Assembly: GCA_008729055.1 (NCBI GenBank)
Contig: SDUX01000050.1
Location: 1 to 64,000 of the forward strand
From: Pyropia haitanensis
Lineage: Eukaryota; Rhodophyta; Bangiophyceae; Bangiales; Bangiaceae
Length of the DNA: 64,000 nt
Direction of reading: 5' to 3'
The notes below the pieces were generated by a model, which saw only the letters and a program-made list of their open reading frames with translations, had not been told where the DNA came from and did no database searches. Shown in pieces: positions 46,452-59,655 of the stretch (position 1 is its first letter; each line of letters starts with the position of its first letter). Made by a program: the position numbers and the translations under genes.

Positions 46452-49355
46452 CGCGGGGGGTTGTGCTGCCCCGCCCCCCCCCCCCCCCCCCCCCCCGCCT
46501 GCAAACCAATAGAAGTCTCGGTCGCATGAAACATGATGACAGCCACGTCGGATCGATGCGAGTCGATCCCCAATGAGACGCTCTCGAGCTGACGGTACAG
46601 CGCGCGTACGACGCCCGTCACCTCGGCAATCATCTCGCAAAAGACGCCCAACACGAGCGCCCGCTCACCAGGGGAATCGACTCCACCCACGAGTGCCGTC
46701 TTGATCCGATGCAGCTGCTCAATGACGCGGGTGGCGACGGCGGCGTGAAGCTTGTCGTTGGCACCTCGGCCGGGGCTTCGGACGTACGGTTCGTGGATTG
46801 GCTCGACCATGTAGCGAATGTTGGACCGGCGACTGCTCTCTGCGCGGATGACTGCGACCGGCCGGTTGGCATTGGTGCCGACCGCGGACAGCAGGGTCGT
46901 CACTAGACCCGCAGGCGCGGTGGCGGTGAGCAGCAGCAGCGGGCACGGCAGTTCCGACAGCAGGTTGCGCACGTGCGACAGGTGGGTTCGAAAGGTAGAC
47001 CACAGCGGCACCAGGTGGACCTCATCGACAACCAGACGTGCCAGACGACCGTCCTGGTCGAGACGACGGATCAAATCGCGAAAGGTTGCCAAATGGTGTA
47101 CGGCCGAGCAAATGTCCGACACGATGAGCGCTGCTGCACGCTCCCCCCCACCGCGGACCGCTCCCTGCGCCCAGACGCCGGTGGGGATGGCCATGCCACG
47201 GGCGGCTGACAGGATGGTGCCCGACACGGCTCGGGTGGGCGTCAAGACGATCGTTACGGGAGGGGCGAAATGGGATCCAACGGGGACGACCGTCGACGTT
47301 CCCATCGCCGATGCAAAAGCACACGACCGGGCAGCATCCACGCCGGCGCGACAGGGAGCGAGAAACGTCAGCGTCTTGCCCGCACCCGTCGGGAGGACGA
47401 CCAGCTGCGTGACGGGCTCGCGCGCCACCATCACCGTGTGTACAGCCGTCCGCTGGGCGTCGGACTTGTACATGCGCGTCCCATACAGGGAGCTGACGAC
47501 CGCATCCACGGCACGGCGTGCGTCGCCGCTGTTGGGGCGGACGATGCGGCTCAGCGACTCGTTGACCGCCGCATTGCCGGCTACACTGCTCATCCTCACG
47601 GGATTGCGAGCGTCGCTGGCAGTCGTCGCCCCGCCGCCGCCGCCGCCGCCGCCGCCGCCAGCTCCCGCGCCACCACCGCCACCGGTTGTTGTCCCTTGAG
47701 CAGCTGCTGTCGCTGGCGACGGCGATGCCACCGCCCGCCCCCCCCCCCACCCGCGCCGGCGGCCGGCGCGCCGCCGGCCGCAGCAGCATCTGCCGTCTGA
47801 ATGCTCAGAGGATGTGTCAGACCGCCAGTACCGTGGGCAGACGATAACCCGAGGGCGGCGTGCCAACGGGTAGAAAAGATGCGAAAGAGGCTGTAGGTGG
47901 TGTTGTTGAGCGCGCCAAACGTGTGCGTCGGGTCGCCGGCATAGGCGGTGGTGGCGGTTGCGCTCGTGTGCCCCATCTGCGCGTCAAGGACACGGCCCCA
48001 GGCAACTAGGCCCTCGACAGGCGTGCGCACCGACGCGCTTGCGGCGGCGACGCCCCCCCCCGGTGGGGCCGCGATGGCGGCCGGCGTGCCGAGGGCTGGG
48101 TCGAGAGGGTCAAAGTCGGCAATCAGCCGGCCGACGCCGTTGATATACTGCCGAAGCACACGGACGGTAATGGGGAGGGTAGAGACGCGGAGAAGGAGGT
48201 CATCTGCGAGGGCGGCGGTCAAGGCTCGCGGCTGTAGCTGCTGCCCGCGCTCGTCGCGGAAAAGGAGCGCCCGGTCGATGGCGCCGCCATGACCGGCGCC
48301 AATGAGGGTGGAAGAGGGCGCCGCCGGGTCTACAGCACGGCTTAGGTAGGCGTCGAGCGGCTCGACAAAGACGAGGTACTGGATGACGAGGGACGACGAC
48401 GGCGCGTCATGCCACCTCACAATAGGCCGTCCGGTACCCTGGCGCTCGACTTGACCCTTCCAGTAGGTGATGACAGTGTAGACCAGCCCGTTGTGGACAA
48501 AGACGGACCGATGGGCGCGGGCCGAGGAAGCGCAGAGGCGCACGCCAGCCGACTCTGTCATGCGGGCAGGGGCGCCGCCTACACAGTGGGTTATCGCCCA
48601 AATGAGCGCCCGGCAGCGGTTGGCGAGCTGACGCCAGGTGCGGAGCTTGGCAGCGTCGGTTACAACCGGCGGGGCGGTCAGGTCGAGCTCCTCCACACCC
48701 GGGTCTCGCTCTGACGGCTTGACTGCGACACGGACGGGGCAGTCGGGCGAGTCGAGCACCCCAGACGCAATCATGTGGCTGCGCCAGCCACTGACGAGAC
48801 GGGCGTTGACGGGGAGCTCGAGGAATGAGACGCCGGGCGACTGGACGTTTGGCGAGTCGATCAGCTGTACGGCTTGGGCGTAGAAGCCAGAGCCGGTGGG
48901 GTCGTAGCCAAAGGTGAGTTGCTGGAGCAGCCCGCCGAGCTCCCGCTGAGCCGCTCTCACCCGCGCACCGACGGTGGCGGTGCTCATGTGAAGGCCACGG
49001 TGGAGCAGCGTGCCACAAACCGCGCCAGGCGGAGCGCCGGCGGGCAGGTGAGAGGAGTCGTCACACGGGATAAACGCTGGCGCTACCGTCTCGGACCGAC
49101 TGATCGCTTCGCATGACGAGGACAGCTGCACAATGTAGGCCGCCGCAGTCGTAGACGTTGGGTTGGTCGCCATCGCGATGCGCTCAAACGACTCTTCAAC
49201 CGACCCGGTGGGGACGTTCATGAAAAAGAGCGTGTTGACAATGTGGGTTGCAAACAGGAGGGATGTCGCCAGGTGACCACCGGCGGTCGCGCTCATGTGC
49301 GAGCAGTGGTCGGCGGCGCTCTGCGCATCACGCGCGTCGTTGTCATTGTCGTCGT

Positions 49356-49389
<34 letters not shown>

Positions 49390-51126
49390 TCCGACTGCCA
49401 CCGCAGAGGAGGTGTCCAACCCACTCGTTTGCCCACCGGACGCGTACGCGACCGACACAAAAGGCATGGCAAGGGCCAGGTCGCACCGCGGCTTGTTTTC
49501 GCCACCTACGTGACTCAGCCGTGGGTCGTACGTCTCGTGACAGAGTGCAGACAATAAGGAGCTGACGGCCGGAACGAGAAGACTATTGGCCAGCACCGTC
49601 GTGTCGTCCTGGCCAGGGAAGAGTTCCTCACCGCCGGTCTGCTGCTGCGGCTCCCGCTGCGCCCGCTGCCGCCGCAACCGCAAACGCCGGAGGCCGCTGG
49701 CAGCGTGAGTGCGGTACGAGTCGCGCATGTTGAGCGCCGCCAGCTGGGTTTCGCGGTCAAAAGTGACCGACGCGTTGTCCGCTTCCAGGGCGGCGGCAGC
49801 AGGGCGGTCGGCGAGTGCCGCCAGCTCTTGCGTCACGTACAGTACAATGGCCACGTCTCGGGCGTAGCGGACAAGCGTCGGCTTGGTGACGTGGATGTTA
49901 AACCGCCGCAGCTGCAAGTCGCTCGTCTGCCCAATGCGCAGGCGGCTGAGAAGGGTGGTCTGGTCCGACTTGCGCAGGTAGCTCAACGCATCGTTGAACA
50001 GGGACAGGACAGCGTCTTGGATGCACGCAAAGTAAAACGCGCCAGACGGGGGCAGAGTCGCACCGCGGTTCTCCACGTCAGCGCTCGCCGTACGGCTGAC
50101 TCGACGGAGGAATGGGCCAAAGTGCTGCGCAACGCCCGCCGCGGTCCAGTGCAGTCGAGACAGGTCCTCGTGGAAGCGGTACTGCTGGAGGAGTCCGCCA
50201 CACTGGTTGTCAGCTGTTTCTCCAGACGTCGACAACGGGTACCCGTCGCCGTCACCGCCGGCGCCGGCGCCGCCGCCGGCGCCGCCCCCAGCGCTGCTAC
50301 CACGGGCCGGATTGGCGGACGTGCGAGGACCGCGCAAAAAGACGTCGAGCGGCAGAATCGAAGACGAGACCCGCTTGGGCATCGCCGCCTGCGACGTTGC
50401 AGCGGCGGCGCCAGTGCCGCCGCCGCCGCCGCCGCCGCCGCCCTCCTGTGCGACACCAGCGGCAGCGGCGGCAGCGGCGGCGGTGGCGGCAGTGGTAAAG
50501 GTCGAAATGACCACTGGAAAGAGGGAAACCTTGTTGCCACGCTGCAGGGACTGCACGTGCGCAATGTGGTAGGAGCGAAGACCACAAGCGGTGGCGCCTT
50601 CCGCGTCGGTGCGCACCTGGTGCAAGCGGGTGAGTAGCCTGGCCGTCGGCGCCACAGTGTGGCACTGGTAGCACACTGAAAAATCAGGGCGGATGGAAAG
50701 GTGGGGAATACGGGGTAGGTGCGTCGCGGTCACCGACGCCGGCCACGCATGTAGCTGGTAGCGTTCGCGAAGCGCCACTTGCGCAGGCCGCGGCGGGGAA
50801 GAAAGAAGCTCGCGAGCGCTCTCGACGGTCGCCGACGGCAACGGAGCCTTGCTGGACGACGACGGCGGCGACCGCACATCGGTGCCCCCCTGCCCAGTTG
50901 TTGCCGTCTCCTTGTCAGCCACCAGCTTTCGCAGAGCCGACTTGTGCGACTGCGTTGACAGATGATGCTTGAGCTGCGCCGCGTCCATGATGGTCGTGTC
51001 GCACGGCACGCATAGCACCCACGCGGTGGTCGTCCACAGCGCGAGGCCAGTGGGGGTCCCCGCGGCAGAGCCGGGGCTGTCGGCCAACGTCGGCGGCCGC
51101 GCCTCTGCCGCCGGTGCCGACGGCGG

Positions 51127-51219
<93 letters not shown>

Positions 51220-51438
51220 ACTAGCCGACGCAGCACCAGCAGAGGGACGACTGGCACCGCCACCAACCATCGGCGTGATCTCGTCCGACGAATCCGCCTC
51301 GGTGGTCGCCGGCACGACCGCCGCAGCCGACGGCGGAGCAGGCGGCGGCGCTGCAGGTGCCATGGGCGGAACGGCCGGTGGAGCGAGCGCAGACGTCCAT
51401 GTTGTGTCGATCGCGGGAGAGGCGGAGCGGGAATCCAT
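43979..51438 (-). CDS. OrsD-zinc-finger / tyrosine-recombinase-like / RecQ-like helicase, copy C (frame broken at homopolymers)
   Basis: The start is the ATG at 51438 (MDSRSASPAI), with a TATA box 202 bp upstream; the stop is the TAA at 43979. The domain order matches copy B: CVPC...H-x5-H finger at about residue 143, OrsD-like VQSLQRGNKV, ITVRVLRQY, GHTSATATTAYAGD (His about 1157, Tyr about 1166, H-x8-Y), LPTGAGKT (about 47375-47400), DEVH (about 47010-47030), STGTDFP, QASGRICR (about 45980-46000) and C-terminal Cys clusters (CAWC, CMVC, CHAC). The sequence is split over four frames. Breaks fall at the C-run 47738-47748, at a 23-C run 46474-46496, and in G-runs between about 45090 and 45240. 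Copy B is open throughout, so these are either recent lesions or homopolymer sequencing errors. Up to the YR core it is about 99% identical to copy A. Confidence 0.8.
46474..46496. repeat. Poly-C run (23 nt) at a frame break
   Basis: A homopolymer lies inside the helicase C inter-domain linker. The frame coding for the first helicase half and the frame coding for the second half meet here. Confidence 0.8.
51121..51216. repeat. GGC trinucleotide run coding for polyproline (copy C)
   Basis: This is the counterpart of 3475-3556, longer by several triplets. It lies in the N-terminal linker of helicase C. Confidence 0.85.
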
Positions 51439-51639
51439 TCCTCCGCGGCGACGGGGAGAAGCAATGCCGCCGCAGATGGGTTCAGGGACGAGGTGGGACA
51501 GCAGGGAAAGGGTCAGCGGGGTCCGCAAAGGAGGGGAAGGGCTCGCGGATCGAGGAGCAAGACGGGGGGCGCGACGACGGTGAGGACGTGACGGGGAGCG
51601 CGATCATGGCGGGATGGTCATGGCTGAGCGGGTGGACCC

Positions 51640-51646
51640 TTTTATA
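51640..51646 (-). promoter_or_regulatory. TATA box of helicase gene copy C
   Basis: TATAAAA on the minus strand lies about 202 bp upstream of the ATG at 51438 and matches the one at 3979-3985. Confidence 0.65.
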
Positions 51647-51976
51647 CAGGCGTGAGCAGGTGCTGACAGCGCGGGAGAATTCAAACGGTTTGAAACAAAC
51701 GTGGTCTTTTTGGCGCCAACGCACGCGCGCCAAACGGTTTGAAACCGTCGTGGTAGTTTTGGCGCCAACGCGCGGGCTGCGAAAGAGAGAAAAGAACACA
51801 GCAGGCGCGCATTGCTGAGCCTGCGGGGCGGCGGCGCAATGCCGGCGCCAGGCCGGCGGGAGGCCCAGCGTGGGCGGCGTCGATAGAAATTGATTGGGGC
51901 ATCGACCTGGTGGACTGCCGCAAAGGGGCGGTCACCGAGCGGATCGAACCGTGTGACGGCAAAGTCCGCGGTTCCC

Positions 51977-52032
51977 CAGATCCGTAGTACTACGGAACTG
52001 GGCGTCCCCAGTTCCGTAGTACTACGGATCTG
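51977..52032. promoter_or_regulatory. 56-bp inverted repeat with two nested GTAGTACTAC palindromes (copy C)
   Basis: Arms 51977-52002 and 52007-52032 are identical to those at 4318-4373, while the surrounding sequence shows scattered substitutions. Confidence 0.8.
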
Positions 52033-52844
52033 AGAACGGTTCAGACATGCCGGAACGTCAAGGTCAATCTCGTCATGCCTGACTAGTACTCGACCCGCCT
52101 TTGGACTTATTTGGGTGTCGGATCGTCTAAGATTTACAATACCGTCGTAATTTGGCTTTAGGCGAGACTGTGTACTGACTGAGCCGAGCTTCCAAATGAA
52201 ATTATAGTCCTTGTCGACCCTTTGTGTACTTTTTTGTCAACAATCGCCTATGTCAGCGTACTTGAACATTGCAAGGGGGTGGTGTACGCCGCCTGACGGA
52301 CGCTCACCGGGTCATTTCAGCCCCAGAGAGAGCACGGAGCGGCCGCGTACGTGGAGCAAGTGCGTAGTTGACGTGCGTGTCGAGCAACAAATTAAGTGAC
52401 ACAATATCCATTTACGTAGAAGGGTGTGTACCAGAAAGTGATTGCACGTCAAATGCGCAACCGGGACGCACCAGCGCGCTGCCGATCGCGTTGAGATCCA
52501 CGCAGGGATGCGGACGAGCAGCAGCAGTGGATCAGGCCACGCGGGAGCCCGCGTCCATCTCGAATGACGCGTGGCGCCTGGTCGGCCGCCACCAGTTGGC
52601 ACGCTGCGTTTGGGCGGGCTGCGCACCACGCGTTTGTATCGTACAGCACAAGGGTGGATGGCCCGCCGCGGGTCGAACAGCACAGTCGCACGTGTGAAAG
52701 AAAGGGGCTGGCTGAGGGGGGACGTCTACACCCACGACATGGCGAGCCGCCGGCTGCGCACTCGTCTCGGGGCCGACGATAGACGCCCAAAAGTGGTAGG
52801 GCGCACGCTGGGGGAGTGAGTGCCAAATGAGATGCGGGCAAGGC
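52033..52844. other. Intergenic segment, duplicate of 4374-5183
   Basis: No gene or RNA was recognised. It is near-identical to the module A segment, with a few substitutions and short indels. Confidence 0.6.
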
Positions 52845-54875
52845 AGGTGAATGCTGAGGGCGGGGGGGGGGGGGGGGGGGGGGCGATCGCACGCGGTTGC
52901 CCTTGGGAGGTGGGGCGACAGGGTCGAGGGGGATAGACACGGAGAAGCGTGCCTGCCCCCGGGGTGAGTTCATCCGACACGCGGTTTATTCTGGGACAAT
53001 ATTTTAGGGGAGGGGGAGCCAGCCAGACGTGGAGGGGGGGGCAACGCACGGGATTGGCGCCCGACAGACTCGGAAGGGAGGATCCAACCGAGGAGGACGT
53101 ACCCGCGAAATTGACGTCCAGAGAGGGGTACGTCCTCCCAGAAGAGAACTTACAGCGGGGGGGCTCGGAGGACGTACCCGCGAAATTGACGTCCAGAGAG
53201 GGGTACGTCCTCGAGGGGGGGGGGAAACAGTGGGATTCGGAAGGAAGGACGTGCGCCAGATTTGGATCGTCCGAGAGGGGAAGGTGTTCTTAGGCGCCAT
53301 TCGGGGGAAGGGGGGGAGGGGGAGCCACAGGCATCGGACGCGGGACGTGGTCAATGAGCCTCAAAAAAAATCGCAACGGGAGGGGGGGTGGGGGGGGGGC
53401 TCACCCGCGGTATTGACGTCCTGAGGAAGGTTCTTTCCCCCGCGCATCTAACCCGGTTGATGGGAGGGGAAGGAGACAGAGGGGGGAGGGGTGGGAAACG
53501 CGACACTGCGAAACGAGGGAGGAATGGTTTCGCCATGGGGGCATGCGCCAGGCGCGGGAGGCAGGGGAATATAGGAAAAAGGGAGGGAGCGCGGGAAAAC
53601 TGGGAGGCACGATAACGCAGGGGGCAGCGGGGGGAGGAAACAGGGGAAACGGGAGGGGGGGCGGGGGAGGGCAGGAAGACTGGAAAAAACTCAAAGGCAG
53701 GGGGCGGGGAGGAGGGGCACGGACAGGAGGGGACGGGGGGCGGAGGGGAGGACTAGGAAAGGGGACGGGGGGGGCGGGAACACCGGGACGCACACTGATA
53801 ATGCAGGGGGCGGGGAGAACACAACAAAGAAGGGGAGGGGAGGCGGGGGGCGGGGTAGGGTGGTAAGACTGGAGGGGAGGCGAGGGAGGGCGGGAACACT
53901 GGGAGGCATAAGTGGGAGGAGAAGGAGGGGCATAGGATAATTGGGGGGGACGAGGGGGGGAGGACTCGCACAGCGGGCACGGAGGGGGAAAGGCTGGGAG
54001 GCACAATGATGCACGGGGCGAGGGGGAGGGGCACACGGATGGGAGGGGGGGGGCGGGGAGGGCGAGGGTGCACACAGAGTTGAGAGCGAGGCACTGGCGG
54101 GAGAGGACGGAGAAGGGCGGGAAGACTGGGAGGCACAAATGGAGGGGGAAGGAGGGGCACAGCAATAGACTGAGAGGGGGGCGGGGAGGACGGGGAGGTC
54201 GGGGGTGCACATCGAATTGGGGGACGACGCACTCTGGAATATGACACACCTCGTACGGAAGGGCGGGGAGGGCGAAAGACTAAGAGGAAAGGGAGGGGAA
54301 GGGGGGGCACAGGAAAGGTGAAAGGGGAGACGGGGGGGAGGAGGGGCAAGGGGGGAGGGGACGCGGGAAAGGTGGGAAGCACAATAATGGAGGGGGCGAG
54401 GGATCGGGCATAGGAAACAAGGGGGGGGGTGGGGGGAGAGTGGGGCTGCACCCCGAGTTGGGGACGAGGGACTGGCGGGAGGGGAAAAGGAAGGGCGGGA
54501 AGCCTGGGAGACAAAAATGGAGGGGGAAGGAGGGGCGCAGCAATAGACGGGGGGGGCGAGGAGGGCGGGAAGGGCGGGGGGGGAATCGGAAGTGCACACC
54601 AAATAATGGCGGGGGCACTCTCGAAAATGACACGCCCCTGGGAGGACGTACCTGCGAATCTGACGTCCAGGAGGGGGAGGGGGGGGGGACGCCCAAGAAC
54701 GCATCTCAGGAGGGTACGTCCTCTCGGGCCCGAATCGGACGTACCGGCCAATGGGACGTCCAGACGAGGGTTCGTCCAAATCGGCTGGAATCGAGGGTTC
54801 GTCATCTGACGTACCATGCGATTCTGACGTCCCAGAGGGGGGGGTTACGTCCTCCGTGTATATTCTTATAGTAGG
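52845..54875. repeat. G-rich non-coding unit C1
   Basis: This is a full-length counterpart of unit A1, starting with AGGTGAATGCTGAGG. It has a longer G-run at about 52862-52883, the same two hairpins near 53091-53215, and the same right terminus. Confidence 0.85.
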
Positions 54876-56540
54876 GTACGTCCTCGAGGGGGGGGGAAAC
54901 AGTGGGATTCGGAAGGAAGGACGTGCGCCAGATTTGGATTGTCCGAGAGGGGAGGTGTTCTTAGGCGCCATTCGGGGGAAGGGGGGAGGGGGAGCCACAG
55001 GCATCGGACGCGGGACGTGGTCAATGAGCCTCAAAAAATATCGCGACGGGAGGGGGGCTGGGGGGGGTCTCACCCGCGGTATTGACATCCTGAGGAAGGT
55101 TCTTTCTCCCGCGCATCGCACCCGGTTGCTGAGAGGGGAGGAGGACAGGAGGGGGGAGGGGTGGGAAACGCGACACTGCGAAACGAGGGAGGAATGGTTT
55201 CGCCATGGGGGCATGCGCCAGGCGCGGGAGGCAGAGGAATATAGGAAAAGGGAGAGAGCGCGGGAAAACTGGGAGGCACGATAACACAGGGGGCAGGGGG
55301 GAGGAAGCAGGGGAAACGGGAGGGGGGGCGGGGGAGGGCAGGAAGACTGGAAAGAACTCAAAGACAGGGGGCGGGGAGGAGGGGCACGGACAGGAGGGGA
55401 CGGGGGGCGGAGGGGAGGACTAGGAAAGGGGACGGGGGGGGCGGGAACACCGGGAGGCACACTGATAATGCAGGGGGCGGGGAAAACACAACAAGGAAGG
55501 GGAGGGGAGGCGGGGGGCGGGGTAGGGTGGGAAGACTGGAGGGGAAGCGAGGGAGGGCGGGAATACTAGGAAACATAAGTGGGGGGAGAAGGAGGGGCAT
55601 AGAAAAATTGGGGGGGAGGCGGGGGGGAGGACTCGCACAGCGGGCACGGAGGGGGGAAGCCCGGAAGGCACAATAAAGCACGGGGCGAGGGGGAGGGGCA
55701 CAGGGATAGGAGGGGGGGGGCGAGGAAGGCGAGGGTGCACACAGAGTTGAGAGCGAGGCACTGGCGGGAGAGGAAGGGGAAGGGCGGGAAGACTGGGAGG
55801 CACAAATGGGAGGGAAGGAGGGGCACAGCAATAGACTGGGAGGGGGGCGGGGAGGACGGGGAGGTCGGGGGTGCACATCGAATTAGGGGACGACGCACTC
55901 TGGAATATGACACGCCTGGTAGGGAAGGGCAGGGAGGGCGAGAGACTGAGAGGAAAGGGAGGGGAACGAGGGGCACAGGAAAGGTGAAAGAGGAGACGGG
56001 GGGGAGGAGGGGCAAGGGGGGAGGGGACGCGGGAAAGGTCGGAAGCACAATAATGGAGGGGGCGAGGGATGGGGCATAGGAAAACAAGGGGGGGGGTGGG
56101 GGGAGAGTGGGGGTGCATCCCGAGTTGGGGGGCGAGGGACTGGCGGGAGGGGAAAAGGAAGGGCGGGAAGCCTGGGAGACAAAAATGGAGGGGGAAGGAG
56201 GGGCGCAGCAATAGACGGGGGGGGCGAGGAGGGCGGGAAGGGCGAGGGGGAGGAATCGGAAGTGCACACCAAATAATGGCAGGGGCACTCTCGAAAATGA
56301 CACGCCCCTGAGAGGACGTACCTGCGAATTTGACGTCCAGGAGGGGGAGGGGGGAGGGACGCCCTAGGACGCATCTCAGGAGGGTACGTCCTCTCGGGCC
56401 CGAATCGGACGTACCGGCCAATGGGACGTCCAGACGAGGGTTCGTCCAAATCGGCTGGAATCGAGGGTTCGTCATCTGACGAACCATGCGATTCTGACGT
56501 CCCAGAGGGGGGGGTTACGTCCTCCGTGTATATTCTTGTA
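54876..56540. repeat. G-rich non-coding unit C2 (left-truncated)
   Basis: The unit begins at the GGGTACGTCCTCGAGG point that is internal in C1, so about 340 bp of the left end are missing. It keeps the usual right terminus, with TCTTGTAGTAGG instead of TCTTATAGTAGG, which abuts MTase gene C. Confidence 0.85.
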
Positions 56541-58706
56541 GTAGGGCGGATCGGTCAAAATCAGCTGCACTTGGCCAGTGAGACAACGAGGGATGGGGTG
56601 CGACGGAGCGGATGACGCAGCCTGACCACGCACAACCGCCCGCCCGTGCGAATCATCGCCTCGTGTCTGCTTGGTCAGCTGCTCCTGCTGCTGCAAAACC
56701 TCGTCGTGGACGGTCACCAGATCTTCAAACGGACATACGTGCACCTGCACGAGCGCTCGTAAAGCACGAGTGACCGTCGACCAGGCACTAACCAGATCAG
56801 GCGCAGCCGTCTGGCCATGTGCAGCAGGAGCCACGCCACGACGTGAGCCCGCGGCGAGCACGGCAGCAACGCCAGACGCCCGCGTCACACCGCGGCCGCA
56901 CAACCTCGACCGCAGGGTACCACCACCACCGGGTCCGATCCCGGCCGTCACAGATCCCCCAGACGTCACCGGTACCCGCTTGAAAGCGGAAAGACTGGCA
57001 AGCACCGACAGGAGAACCTGCGGCACCTCGGTCAAGTCCCCAGACCACCGCGGAGGTCGATAATCCGCGACAGACACGCGGCCGGAAAGAGGTTGACGCC
57101 GGCGGTCGACACGGCCAGGCTGCTTCCCTTTGCGCGCCTCCGACGATCCGCCAGTGTCGCTGGACGCCCGTGCGACTAGATCGGACAAGGCGCCACCTTC
57201 TTCATCCGTCGTTGTCGTCGAAGGACGCCGAGGACGCTTCTGGCCAACTCCAAGGCGGTCCGCGAGCGCAGGCTCTCCCTCCAGACGGTCGAGGCGGGTG
57301 CACCAATAGAGGTGCCCGTGAAGCAGGTGCGCAACGACGCGCAATTGCTTGTTTGCTGCCGGCGTTCTGGACAACACGTCCGCAGGTACGGCCGCAGGAA
57401 AACACTTGACAGGACCAGCTGCATGCCATAGATTCCCGCTTTGACTGACAGGAGCAAAGAGATCGTCGTCCTCAGGGCGCGCAAGCGCCACGTACCCGCA
57501 CTCCTTGGCGTGCCACAAGAGATATGGCGCGACCATCGACTCGATAGAAGAGAAGCCAACACTTCGAGCGACGACATTAAAGCCGGATAAGACGTCGTGG
57601 ACGACGCCTCTCAGCAAAACTGCAAAACGCCAAAGATCCGCCTGTCTGCCAGACGCGGGTTGACGGGCCAGGCCACACACAGCAGACAGCCAAGCTACGA
57701 CTTGAAACGGCATCAACGCGGCAATCGATGGCACGCCATGCCGCCCGCACTGCGCTCGAAAGCCATCGTCGTCAGGCCATGCCTGAAGGACACCACGAAG
57801 CAATACGTCCGCCGCGACTGGTTGATGCAGCATAACTAAATGGGGAAGAGCAGAAGACACCGACATAGCCGGTCCAGCTACGTGCGCGTCCGGTTCATCG
57901 GCCGAACGACGGGGCTTGTCTCCAACAGCGGCCACACTGCCGCTGGGAACCGGCGCAGACACAGCATCCTGCTGCACGGGCACCAACATTGCGGGAAATC
58001 GATCGCCCGCAAAAGCTAGAAAGTCCTCCATGCCTCGCTGCTCGCCCGCCAACGCCAAGAGGACCTGCCACGCCCGACCATCCAAAGGCGCCAGGCGGGA
58101 CTCCGCCGACACCGCCAGAACATTCACCTCCCTTGAAACGTCGTCGTCATGCCGCACGTCGTCAACGTCGACGCCTACGCCCGTCGAGCTCCCGGCCCCA
58201 TCCGCCAAAACAGCACACCCCGAACGTAGAAGAAAGATACCATCAAGCCCGGACGGCGCACGCGGCACCGCAATGAACCGCTTCAACTGCCAAAGGGAGG
58301 TGTAGACGCGATCCATACGAGTGTCGACGAGCCACTCCGTCCGATGAGATATCTTGACAGACACACTCCGCGACAGCCCCGGTCCAAACTTCTGCTCCCG
58401 TGACAACGAGGTGCCAACCTCAGTCCCGGGTACGCGTCGAACGTGCGAGACGACCCAAAACCGAACAGCTTCCCAAGATGCATCTTCGACTCGCCAAACC
58501 GCTTGACCGGAAGGCTCTCGAACTGCGGCTTCCGCTGCAGCATTGCAAAGGATGTACACGTCACGTAACTCACTGAGACACATGAGCACACAAGCCGTAG
58601 GAAACACACCGTCGTCGCACGACCGCATGTCGGAGAAAGCGCGAAATCCACGCTCAGCAACAGACGTGACAACGTCCACGACCACAGCGGTCGAAGGACC
58701 GCCCAT
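56541..58706 (-). pseudogene. MTase-SET family gene, copy C (cut at the DPPY motif)
   Basis: The start is the ATG at 58706, TATA box at 58909-58916. The frame is open for 722 residues and about 99% identical to MTase-SET A (I count eight amino-acid differences). It stops matching at 56541, inside the Tyr codon of DPPY. From there the frame continues into the G-rich unit for about 23 codons, ending at 56472. Motif I, the target-recognition region and the SET domain are gone. About 2.0 kb (9198-11198 of module A) is missing. The intact N-terminal frame suggests the loss is recent or the N-terminus is still used. Confidence 0.8.
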
Positions 58707-58908
58707 GGCTGCACAAGTGTCGTCCGACGAAGCACAGAAGCGTCGTCAGAGGCAACAAAGTCTGCGACGTGACGGTGGGTATCGAGTCCGACGGGTGCGG
58801 CCGACAGTGGAAAAAGAGAGCGTGAAACCGGACGGGAAAAAGGGGGCTGCGGAACGTCCGAATGTGGCGCGAATCTAGCATGATCACGTGGACCCAGCAA
58901 TATGACCG

Positions 58909-58916
58909 TATTTATA
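58909..58916 (-). promoter_or_regulatory. TATA box of MTase gene C
   Basis: TATAAATA on the minus strand lies about 203 bp upstream of the ATG at 58706; counterpart of 13567-13574. Confidence 0.65.
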
Positions 58917-59249
58917 GACATAGGTGCTCGACCAAGAGGCCCAAAGTACGCTTTGAACGACCCTCTAAATCCAATCGTAAATCGAAAAGTAATTGACCTC
59001 CCTCAACAAATAAACAAAAGAAATACTTACTTAGGGTGATACCCTGACTCTGAGGAAAGCGAGTAGTACTACTCATCTTCCTGCCGTGCGACCAGCATGA
59101 CAGACTGTCCGATCGGGTGAAAAGCCATCCTGCCAGAAGACCGAGTTATAACAAATGGACAGTGGACGTGTGCAAATGATCGACATGAGATTATGTAGTG
59201 CTACTCAACATCAACGAAGAAGAGGCGCCCAAAGTCACCCAAGATCCAA

Positions 59250-59655
59250 TACAACTGCACGTCACCAGTGGTCGAGTAGTACTACTGGTCATCATTGGTC
59301 GAGTAGTACTACTGGTCATCCTTGGCCGAGTAGTGCTACTGGTCATCCTTGGTCGAGTAGTACTACTCGTCCTCATTGGTCGAGTAGTGCGACTCGTCAT
59401 CGATGCTCAAGTTGCACAACTGGTGATCATTTGTCGAGTAGTACTACTCGTCATCGACCGTTGAGCAGCACCACTCGTCTTGCTGGGTGGAGTAGCACTA
59501 CTCGTCTTGGTGGGTCAAGTAGCACTATTCGTCCCTGTCGGTCGAAAAGTGCTAATGGTCATCCTGGGTCGAGTAGTACTACTGGTCATCATTGGTCGAG
59601 TAGTACTACTGGTCATCATTGGTCGAGTAGCACTACTCGTGTGGTGGAATGTATT
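59250..59655. repeat. 27-bp tandem array carrying GTAGTACTAC palindromes (MTase C upstream)
   Basis: This is the counterpart of 13908-14313 with the same unit number. A few units differ by single bases, and some variants of copy A are exact palindromes here. Confidence 0.85.

Noticed and set aside
54870..56545. Introner-type intron inside MTase gene C
   Set aside because: The downstream half of the gene is not present on the other side of the units, so splicing could not restore the frame.
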